42,972 nucleotides of DNA from Firm-04 sp964479595. GTDB lineage: Bacteria; Bacillota; Clostridia; Oscillospirales; Ruminococcaceae. Below, piece by piece: positions 1 through 6,127 of the stretch (position 1 is its first letter; each line of letters begins with the position of its first letter). The notes under the pieces are model-generated. The model was not told where the DNA came from. It searched no databases and saw only the letters and a program-made list of their open reading frames with translations. Location of the stretch: the NCBI GenBank assembly GCA_964479595.1, contig CAYZMU010000008.1, positions 1-42,972 on the forward strand. The letters are read 5' to 3'. The position numbers and the translations under genes were made by a program.

Positions 1-40
1 GGGGCAAAAAAGGCGTCGGAGATAAGGTAAATTCTCCCGA

Positions 41-697
41 TTACAAAAACCGTGCAGAAAAAAGAGCGCTCTCGCGGATCTTGGCGAGGGTTTTGGCGTG
101 GACGCTCGGGGAGAGGCGGTGCTCGCTGAGATAGGGCAGCGCCGCGTCATACTGCTTGACCATCGCCTCCTCAAAAAACCACGCCTGCATCATCTCGACA
201 TAGTATTCCCTGCTTTGGACCGAGGCGGCGAGTTCGAGAATCTCCGGCGAGAAATAGGGCGCGGTGAGAAAGAGGTCCTTTAACTTCTTGAGCCCGAAAC
301 GCACGGTGTAGGGGTGCGGGTCAGCAAGCATTTTCCGGATTTGCGGGAGAAAATCCGCGCGGCGCTCAGGCAGGGCCTTTGGGTTTAGCTGGTCGCAGGT
401 CGCCCAGTTGTCCACAAACGGCAGAAACCGCCACAGCGCGGGCAAAAGCGTGTCGTAATCGCGGCACATCTCCAGCAGGAAAGCGTGGAGCTGGTTCTCC
501 TCAAAGAGGCGGTGCGGCAGCACTGCGAGAAAGGCGCGGGTCTCGTCCTCGTTTTGCGCCAGACGCTTGGCGAGCGCGCGCAGCTGCGGGGTGCGTACCC
601 CGAGGATGGTTTCCGAATCCAGCGTCGGCAGCAGCCGTGCCTGAAACGTTTGGAAATCCTCGTCGCGCAGCGCCTTCAGTTCTTCATCTATTTGCAC
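41..697 (-). CDS. DNA alkylation repair protein (AlkD-like HEAT-repeat family)
   Basis: A 218-residue protein starting at GTG (695-697), with a good Shine-Dalgarno AAAGGAGGAG just upstream. The family (DNA alkylation repair enzyme, AlkC/AlkD type) consists of all-helical HEAT-like glycosylases that remove bulky or cationic alkylated bases without base flipping. The signature region FVDNWATCDQL lies at residues 94-104, with the Trp-Asp pair (W98, D102) expected around the substrate cleft. The N-terminal GVRTPQLRALAK segment is also typical of the family. The length is complete for the family. It stands alone at the window edge and is read leftward. Substrate range cannot be read from the sequence. 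Confidence 0.9.
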   Translation of the reverse strand: MQIDEELKALRDEDFQTFQARLLPTLDSETILGVRTPQLRALAKRLAQNEDETRAFLAVLPHRLFEENQLHAFLLEMCRDYDTLLPALWRFLPFVDNWATCDQLNPKALPERRADFLPQIRKMLADPHPYTVRFGLKKLKDLFLTAPYFSPEILELAASVQSREYYVEMMQAWFFEEAMVKQYDAALPYLSEHRLSPSVHAKTLAKIRESALFSARFL

Positions 698-741
698 GCT
701 TTCTCCTCCTTTTTCTCGCCCTGCCGGGCGGGGGCTTGATT

Positions 742-760
742 CCTCCCCCTGCGGGGGAGG
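742..760. repeat. GC-rich perfect hairpin in intergenic region
   Basis: The arms CCTCCCCC (742-749) and GGGGGAGG (753-760) are perfectly complementary around a 3-base loop. It sits upstream of the alkylation-repair gene and next to the 126-bp tandem repeat. There is no T-run, so it is not an obvious terminator. The look is that of a dispersed extragenic palindrome or MITE-type remnant, but no second copy is in this window. Confidence 0.5.
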
Positions 761-780
761 GGCTGAACATAGGATTCCCG

Positions 781-1042
781 GGGCGGTTTTGATCGCCCTG
801 CCGGATTTTTCACCCCCGCTTTTGCGGTCGGGGAACGGTCATGTTCTCCCCGCAGCCTGTCCCTTCTCAAAATGGGGGGCGCGGTGCTGCCGGGGGAATG
901 CAGCTCGGGCGGTTTTGATTGCCCTGCCGGATTTTTCACCCCCGCTTTTGCGGTCGGGGAACGGTCATGTTCTCCCCGCAGCCTGTCCCTTCTCAAAATG
1001 GGGGGCGCGGTGCTGCCGGGGGAATGCAGCTCGGGCGGTTTT
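781..1042. repeat. Near-perfect 126-bp tandem repeat (2 copies plus 10-bp stub)
   Basis: Copy 1 is 781-906 and copy 2 is 907-1032. They differ at one position only (C794 versus T920). The first ten bases recur at 1033-1042 before the match stops. The unit holds several G/C-run inverted repeats. Because 126 is a multiple of three, reading frames stay open through both copies on both strands, but none has a ribosome-binding site or a recognisable protein. It fills most of the 460-bp gap between the alkylation-repair gene and the SMI1-domain gene. Confidence 0.9.
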
Positions 1043-1096
1043 CTGTTCTCCCGCTGTCCGGTAAGCTTTTCCGCGCGAAAAAAGCCGGGAAAAGGA

Positions 1097-1126
1097 TTGA
1101 CAGAAAACAGGGGCGTGTGGTAAAAT
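1097..1126 (+). promoter_or_regulatory. Promoter of the SMI1-domain gene
   Basis: TTGACA (1097-1102), an 18-bp spacer, and TAAAAT (1121-1126) preceded by TGG, giving an extended -10. It lies 34 bp upstream of the ATG at 1160. Confidence 0.75.
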
Positions 1127-1159
1127 GAAAACAAAAGAACACGAAACGGAGGGAAACGC

Positions 1160-2131
1160 ATGGACGCGGATCTGATTCCGTACACCCCGGACGACGAGCG
1201 GAAATTCTTTCGGCAGATTGATTTCCTAAACGCCGACGACGCGTATTCGCGCTGTGTTCGGTCACTCGACGCCATTCCAAGGGAACGGTTTTCCCGCCGC
1301 GCCGCTTTCGCGCTGGCAAGGGCGCTGGAAAACTACGCCGTAATCGGGGATGATGACGCCGGCATACAGCCGGGGGAGGCTCAAAAAGCCCTTGAGCGCG
1401 CGATTGCGGTTCTGGAAACCGTGCGGGAGGACAGCGCGGAGTGGAACAAGCGCATGGCGTACGCCTATGAGTACCTGCCCGGGCGCGAGGAGCGGGGGAT
1501 TGCTTACGCGCGGCGCTGGGCGGAACTGGAGCCGGAAAACGAAAACGCCGCTTTGGTGCTGCGCGACTGTCAGAATGCCGCGATAAGAAACGGGAATTTT
1601 GAGGTTGCCCCGGGCGCCTTCTGGGACGAGAGCGCCTACGCCGCGGAAACGTACACCGACGCGCCGCTCACAGAGGAACTGCTCGCGTCGGTTGAGCGCG
1701 AGTTGGGCTTTAAACTCCCGGAATCCTATATCCGGCTTATGAAACGCCGCAACGGCGGGATTCCCGCGGCAAACCGTTTCCCCGCGCGCGGCGGCGTTTT
1801 CGCGATACACGGGATTTTTGGCATCGGGCGGGAGAAAGCCTGCTCCCTTTGCGGAAAAACCGGCAGCCGGTATCTGATAAAAGAGTGGGGCTACCCGGAA
1901 ATCGGCGTCGCGATTTGCGACACACCCGGCGCGGGGCATGACATGGTCTTTCTGGACTATCGCGAGTGCGGCCCGCTCGGAGAACCGGCGGTGGTTTATG
2001 TGTCGGCGGAGCGCGGATATGAACAGACGCGGCTGGCGGACAGCTTTGAGGCGTTTGTCCGCGGTCTGGTGCCTGAGGAGGTTTTGGAAACGGGGGATTT
2101 TGAGAAGCGCGACTGCTACGAGAAAGAGTGA
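1160..2131 (+). CDS. SMI1/KNR4 domain-containing protein
   Basis: A 323-residue protein with Shine-Dalgarno GGAGGG six bases before the ATG. Residues 1-140 are helical and rich in Ala, Arg and Glu, resembling tetratricopeptide-like helices, with no motif I can name. Residues 168-305 match the SMI1/KNR4 (SUKH) fold, with the start ELGFKLPESYIRLMKRRNGG at about 181-200 and the later GHDMVFLDYRECG core. In bacteria, SUKH domains are often immunity proteins against secreted nuclease or deaminase toxins, but many are stand-alone genes of unknown role. No toxin gene is next to it. It ends 1 bp from the stop of the convergent Fic gene, with no terminator between them, so the two transcripts probably overlap. 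Confidence 0.8.
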   Translation: MDADLIPYTPDDERKFFRQIDFLNADDAYSRCVRSLDAIPRERFSRRAAFALARALENYAVIGDDDAGIQPGEAQKALERAIAVLETVREDSAEWNKRMAYAYEYLPGREERGIAYARRWAELEPENENAALVLRDCQNAAIRNGNFEVAPGAFWDESAYAAETYTDAPLTEELLASVERELGFKLPESYIRLMKRRNGGIPAANRFPARGGVFAIHGIFGIGREKACSLCGKTGSRYLIKEWGYPEIGVAICDTPGAGHDMVFLDYRECGPLGEPAVVYVSAERGYEQTRLADSFEAFVRGLVPEEVLETGDFEKRDCYEKE

Positions 2132-2132
2132 A

Positions 2133-3176
2133 TTACGCGTGAACGCGCGCGTAGAAAGTACTTCTGCCCGCGCCCTCGCGGATGAGAAAGCCCTCTTCGG
2201 TCAGGCGTTTCAGCGCGGCGGCAGCGGACGACCTTCCGATATCCGGACAGTGCGCCAAAACATCGGCAATGGTGAACCTGCCAACTTTTTCGCCCGCGTA
2301 TTTTTTCACGGCGTCGTATGCCGTTCCCGAACGTTCCGCCGCACGCTCCTCAAATTCCGTGCAGCACGCCAGAATCACTTCCAGCACATATCGGATGAAA
2401 GGCGTCGGGTCGTTGTTTCCCTCATGCCAGCCCAAGCCCGCCGCCTCCAGCGTGTCGTAATAGCGGTCCTTTGTTTTCTCGATTTGCTTTTCGATACTGA
2501 TGTATTTTCCGACAAAGTACCCGTTCTGGTAAAGCAGCAGAAGAAGAAGCAGCCTGCACAATCTTCCGTTGCCGTCGTTGAACGGATGGATACAGAGGAA
2601 ATCGCAAAGGAACACCGGAATCAGAATCAGCGCGTCGATTTTTTCATTTGCCGCCGCGCGCGCGTAGGCATCGCAAAGCGCCTCCACCGCGCCGGGCGTT
2701 TCATACGGCGGGAGCGGCACAAACCGCGTCCTGACCGAGCCGTCGGGTCTTGTTTCGTTGATGTAATTCTGGACATTCTTAAAATTCCCCGCGTAGGAAA
2801 CCCCTGTGCGTTTTAACAGATCCCGGTGAAGCTGCAAAATATAGGACGGGCGCAGGGGGATATACGTGTAGCTCTCGTGAATGGTGTTCAGCACATCCCT
2901 ATACCCCATAATCTCGTCCTCGTCGCGGTTTCTCGGCGCCGTTTTCTCCGCGAAAAGCTGCTTCATGCGCGTGCTTGTCGTGATGATGCCCTCGATTCTG
3001 TTGGACGCCTCCGTGCTCTCTATTTTCGCCGTCTGCACAAGGCGCGTGAGCCGCGCGGGGTTCTGTCCGATCAGGGCATCCTGTCTCCCCTTATACTCGT
3101 GGATTTTCGCGACCAGATTCAAAACTGCGGTGTCCCACGCTTTTTCGGCAAGCGCGCTGTAATCAAATGTTCTCAT
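2133..3176 (-). CDS. Fic family protein (class II AMPylase type) with C-terminal winged helix
   Basis: A 347-residue protein starting at ATG 3176, preceded by AAAGGGGA. In-frame codons further upstream lie in the leader and have no ribosome-binding site. Fic enzymes transfer AMP or another nucleotide phosphate to hydroxyl groups of target proteins. The complete catalytic motif HPFNDGNGRLCR is at residues 197-208. SNRIEG (58-63) fits the (S/T)xxxE(G/N) inhibitory helix, here N-terminal to the Fic core (class II), so the enzyme should be held inactive until relieved. Residues about 300-345 (IADVLAHCPDIGRSSAAAALKRL) look like a winged helix, common in stand-alone Fic proteins. No antitoxin gene is adjacent, which fits intramolecular inhibition. 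Target unknown. Confidence 0.92.
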   Translation of the reverse strand: MRTFDYSALAEKAWDTAVLNLVAKIHEYKGRQDALIGQNPARLTRLVQTAKIESTEASNRIEGIITTSTRMKQLFAEKTAPRNRDEDEIMGYRDVLNTIHESYTYIPLRPSYILQLHRDLLKRTGVSYAGNFKNVQNYINETRPDGSVRTRFVPLPPYETPGAVEALCDAYARAAANEKIDALILIPVFLCDFLCIHPFNDGNGRLCRLLLLLLLYQNGYFVGKYISIEKQIEKTKDRYYDTLEAAGLGWHEGNNDPTPFIRYVLEVILACCTEFEERAAERSGTAYDAVKKYAGEKVGRFTIADVLAHCPDIGRSSAAAALKRLTEEGFLIREGAGRSTFYARVHA

Positions 3177-3185
3177 AAAATCCCC

Positions 3186-3238
3186 TTTCGTCCGGCGCTC
3201 CCGCTTTTCGTCCAAATGTGCCCTCAAATTGGACGAAA
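3186..3238 (-). promoter_or_regulatory. Candidate operator array in the fic leader
   Basis: The arms TTTCGTCCAA (3206-3215) and TTGGACGAAA (3229-3238) form a perfect 10-bp inverted repeat with a 13-bp spacer. A third half-site, TTTCGTCC, lies at 3186-3193, exactly 20 bp (two helical turns) from the second. The array sits between the predicted fic promoter and its start codon. Function as a repressor site is inferred. Confidence 0.5.
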
Positions 3239-3284
3239 CGGAGCACTGCCCGGATGAAACTTCCGCGGTTACCCCGGCTTTCCT

Positions 3285-3314
3285 ATTATATCATAAAACG
3301 GCGCCCCCGCGCAA
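3285..3314 (-). promoter_or_regulatory. Probable fic promoter
   Basis: On the minus strand, the -10 TATAAT corresponds to 3285-3290. A weak -35 TTGCGC lies 18 bp upstream (3309-3314). The -10 is perfect and the -35 poor. Confidence 0.4.
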
Positions 3315-3429
3315 GCCCCGCGCGCGAGGTTCAGGCGAAATATCGGGAATGCAAATTTATAACGTTCAGAGTCCTTGTGCTATCTTAAAAGAGGAAACAA
3401 GGCTCTTATATCGGATGGAGGCGATTGGA

Positions 3430-4190
3430 ATGCAGTCTATGACCTGCCCGAACTGCGGCGCGAAAATCGAGGTCGAGAACGAGTACGCGGGGTTTGTCAA
3501 GTGCAAGTTCTGCGATTCGAACATCAGACTTGACACCCCCGCTGTGGACGCGCGCGAGGCCGCCGCGATGAAACGCGCGGAAACGGAGCAGATGGTCACG
3601 CGCGAGCGCCTCAGACAGCAGGAGGAGCAGAGGCTCCAGGCGGAACGCCAGCGCAAGGAGGAGCAGGAGCGCCGTGACGCGGAAGCGGCGGAACTGCGCA
3701 AGAAACTTGGTTTCTGGATTCTTCTCACCATTGCCGGGTTCTTCATCCGCATGATACCGCTTTCCTTCTTCAATACCGTCGGAACGGTGATGTTCGGCGT
3801 GGGGCTGGGGTTCTGGATTTATACCGGCGTGCAGCTGCACCGATTGACCACCACTGTCACAAAAACGCAAATTCACATCACGGGCGGGGACAATGTGGAT
3901 ATCGACTATNNNNNNNNNNNNNNNNNNNNNNNNNNNNNNNNNNNNNNNNNNNNNNNNNNNNNNNNNNNNNNNNNNNNNNNNNNNNNNNNNNNNNNNNNNN
4001 NNNNNNNNNGGGATTTACCAATGTATCCTGTGTGCCGCTCAAGGACACGCTTCTTGGTTTGCTGAATGATCCCGGCAGGGTCGCGAGCGTGACCATCGGC
4101 GGCAGACCCACGAACGGAGGAGACAATCGGAAATATCCTCCCGACGCGCCCGTGGTCATCAGCTACCACAGCTACCTGAAAGAAAAATGA
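3430..4190 (+). CDS. Zinc-ribbon membrane protein, interrupted by the assembly gap
   Basis: Start at ATG 3430, chosen because GGAGG at 3417-3421 is 8 bases upstream. The N-terminus is a zinc ribbon (C6, C9, C25, C28: CPNCG and CKFCD), followed by a Glu/Arg/Gln-rich coiled coil (about residues 45-95) and two hydrophobic segments (about 98-140). The sequence runs into 100 Ns at 3910. After the gap an open frame from 4011 encodes a coherent tail (PLKDTLLGLLNDPGRVASVTIGG and PDAPVVISYHSY) ending in TGA at 4188-4190. The frames before and after the gap differ by one, which means little because the true gap length is unknown. I infer one gene, but two genes cannot be excluded. Function unknown. Zinc-ribbon plus membrane anchor proteins of this kind are common in Clostridia. 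Confidence 0.65.
3910..4009. other. Assembly gap (100 N)
   Basis: A run of exactly 100 undetermined bases, the conventional length for a scaffold gap of unknown size. Sequence here is missing, so the length and frame of the overlapping gene are uncertain. Confidence 0.98.
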
Positions 4191-4220
4191 CGGCTTTTCC
4201 TCATGTGTGCCGCCTGCCCC

Positions 4221-4243
4221 GCCCCGAAAAGCGGGGCTTTTTT
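4221..4243 (+). terminator. Rho-independent terminator after the zinc-ribbon gene
   Basis: Perfect stem GCCCCG (4221-4226) / CGGGGC (4232-4237) with an AAAAG loop, followed by six Ts. Confidence 0.85.
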
Positions 4244-4259
4244 ATAGACCGCCGCGCGC

Positions 4260-4288
4260 TTGACAGAACCGCGAAAATATGGTATAAT
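4260..4288 (+). promoter_or_regulatory. Consensus promoter of the lipoprotein-LRR operon
   Basis: TTGACA (4260-4265), a 17-bp spacer and TATAAT (4283-4288): a perfect housekeeping-sigma consensus. Transcription should begin near 4295, which argues against the ATGs at 4296 and 4299 as starts of the next gene. Confidence 0.9.
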
Positions 4289-4328
4289 GGGGCGTATGAT
4301 GATTCTATTGCGGACGGGGGTCTGGAAC

Positions 4329-5201
4329 GTGGAAGAAAAAACCGGCGCCGCGAAAATCTTTACGGCGGCCAACATCATTTCCGCCATCGGGGTGCTTTTT
4401 CTGGCCGGCATTTTCGTCTTTTCCGGGTGTTCCGCGCGCTCTGAGGAGACGCGCGCGCTGCGGCAGGAGGGCTATGTCGTCGAAAAGCTGGAGGCTTGGC
4501 GCGGCGGCGCGCTGCCCGCGGCGGACAGATTCCTGACCGATGCCGCGAACGGGCTGGTGCGGTCCGCGCGGTATTCGATTGCGCCGAAGGATGTTGACGG
4601 GGAGCAGAATGTGGAGATCGCGCTGGAGCTTTCCGACGGCACCGCGCGCAAGGAGAGCGCGAAACTCCTGCTCAAGGAGCCGGTGGCGATTTGGGAGATT
4701 GGCACGGCGGCCACGGCGGAAAGCCTTCTGGGGGAGGAATTCGCCGGAGCGAGCTTTTCCCCGCCGCTTGAGAATTTCACGGAGGTCGGGGAGTATGACG
4801 TGGAGCTGCGGATGGGGGACAAAACGCTCCCCTGCAAGCTGCGTGTGGCGGACACCGAGCCGCCTGTGATTACGCTTGCCGACCCCATTGTGTTCTCGGC
4901 GGGGCAGCGGCCAAAGCCTCAGGACGTGGTCGCGAGCTGCGAGGATGTCTCTGAGGTGGAATATCATTTTTCGGTGGAACCCGACACCTCGGAGGCCACG
5001 GAAGAGGGCAAAACCCAGCTTATCGCGGTGGACGCGGGCGGCAACAGCGTAACGCTGGATGTTGTCTATTCCGTCACCGCGCCCGCGAACACTACGACAG
5101 TGACGGACGGCACAGAGGAAACGGGCACCACGGCCGCGGCGGAAACGGTTACCGAGACCGCGTCACAGACGAGCGAAACAACCGCGGTCGGAAACGAATG
5201 A
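4329..5201 (+). CDS. Lipoprotein with Ig-like domain and Thr-rich tail
   Basis: About 290 residues from GTG 4329, which has a GGGGG ribosome site 8 bases upstream. In-frame ATGs at 4296 and 4299 would be almost leaderless given the promoter. The N-terminus has a hydrophobic stretch (residues about 15-32) ending FSGC at Cys34, a plausible but imperfect lipobox, so it is either a lipoprotein or membrane-anchored. Residues about 175-255 (VADTEPPVITL ... IAVDAGGN) resemble the Ig-like surface domains found in Firmicutes surface proteins (DUF5011 type). The last 35 residues are Thr/Glu/Ala-rich low complexity. Probably an extracellular protein. Ligand unknown. Cotranscribed with the LRR gene 22 bp downstream. 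Confidence 0.7.
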   Translation: MEEKTGAAKIFTAANIISAIGVLFLAGIFVFSGCSARSEETRALRQEGYVVEKLEAWRGGALPAADRFLTDAANGLVRSARYSIAPKDVDGEQNVEIALELSDGTARKESAKLLLKEPVAIWEIGTAATAESLLGEEFAGASFSPPLENFTEVGEYDVELRMGDKTLPCKLRVADTEPPVITLADPIVFSAGQRPKPQDVVASCEDVSEVEYHFSVEPDTSEATEEGKTQLIAVDAGGNSVTLDVVYSVTAPANTTTVTDGTEETGTTAAAETVTETASQTSETTAVGNE

Positions 5202-5223
5202 TTTTTGAAGGGGGACTTATAGT

Positions 5224-6063
5224 ATGCCAAAATTTGTGAGCAAGAAACCGGCGGTGGACAAAATCCGCTATCACGAGAAGGACAGAGTGGAGCGCGGGGA
5301 ATTTCGCGGCGCGACCGCCACGGAAACCATCATGCCGGACACGATACTGATTCTGGGCGAGAGCGCCTTCCGCGAGTGCAAGAATCTGCGCAGCGTGACA
5401 CTCTCCAACAAGCTCTGCGAAATCGGCGCGTACGCCTTTACGGACTGCTCCGCGCTGGAAAACATTCTGATGCCCGGGGAGATGCGCTACCCCGACTGCT
5501 CCGACGGCTCGATTGGTATCGGGGCGTTCGAGGGCTGCTCCTCGCTGCGGGAGATTACGATTCCGGCGGGCATCCGGGTGATCCCCGCGAACGCTTTTCG
5601 CGGCTGCTTAGCGCTTGAGGCGGTGACTTTCCCGCGCTCGCTGCGCGCCATACAGAGCAGCGCCTTTGAGGGCTGCGCGAAATTGCGCACCATTCAGGCC
5701 AAGGAGATGCCCGAACTTATCGCGCACAACGCTTTCAAGGGCACACCCATCGCGGAGCAAATCGCCTCCTCGCGGCCGCCCGTGCTGACGCTTATGCACT
5801 CCTCGACTTTCGCGATGCCCAAGATTTTCCAGTTCTCGGTTTCGCCGCGCGTGATAGGACAGGAGCAGACGGACGGGGAGATGTCGATTACACTGGATTC
5901 CTGCGACGCGGAGCAGGTGAGCTTCCGCATTACGGGCTACACGCAGGCGGGCGGACAGCACACGATACCGTTCGGGAAGGTGTCCCGGATTTTCCACGAG
6001 GAATATGAAGTAAACGGCAAGGCGGGCGCGCAGCGGGAAGAAATCATCGCGTCCTACCGCTGA
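5224..6063 (+). CDS. BspA-type leucine-rich-repeat protein
   Basis: A 279-residue protein with GAAGGGGGA upstream of the ATG. Residues about 30-170 contain at least four repeats of the LRR_5 (BspA/TpLRR) kind, each with an AF-x-GC/DC-x-L element: AFRECKNL, AFTDCSAL, AFEGCSSL, AFRGCLAL, AFEGCAKL. The C-terminal 100 residues form a separate beta-rich region. There is no signal peptide or anchor, so it is likely cytoplasmic or exported by another route. Such repeats are protein-protein interaction scaffolds. It is the second gene of the operon starting at 4329. Confidence 0.85.
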   Translation: MPKFVSKKPAVDKIRYHEKDRVERGEFRGATATETIMPDTILILGESAFRECKNLRSVTLSNKLCEIGAYAFTDCSALENILMPGEMRYPDCSDGSIGIGAFEGCSSLREITIPAGIRVIPANAFRGCLALEAVTFPRSLRAIQSSAFEGCAKLRTIQAKEMPELIAHNAFKGTPIAEQIASSRPPVLTLMHSSTFAMPKIFQFSVSPRVIGQEQTDGEMSITLDSCDAEQVSFRITGYTQAGGQHTIPFGKVSRIFHEEYEVNGKAGAQREEIIASYR

Positions 6064-6068
6064 AATCA

Positions 6069-6101
6069 GGCGCCTTCCCTCGTTTCGGGGGAAGGTGCGC
6101 C
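6069..6101 (+). other. Strong intergenic hairpin without T-run
   Basis: The arm GGCGCCTTCCC (6069-6079) pairs with GGGAAGG-T-GCGCC (about 6088-6101), with one bulge. It lies between the LRR and metalloprotease genes. A very similar hairpin lies at 25378-25408. It may be an attenuating or mRNA-stabilising element, or a weak terminator. Confidence 0.4.
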
Positions 6102-6127
6102 GCTATTTATCAGGAAGGGGAACTGCC

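Noticed and set aside
781..1042. CRISPR array
   Set aside because: Units are 126 bp and directly adjacent with no variable spacers, and no cas genes are present.
688..1275. Open frames crossing the 126-bp tandem repeat on both strands
   Set aside because: They stay open because the repeat length is a multiple of three. There is no ribosome-binding site or protein family, and Pro/Arg/Gly-rich sequence is repeated.
1160..3176. SMI1/KNR4 plus Fic as a toxin-immunity pair
   Set aside because: The genes are convergent, not an operon, and the Fic protein carries its own inhibitory helix. Pairing is possible but not supported.
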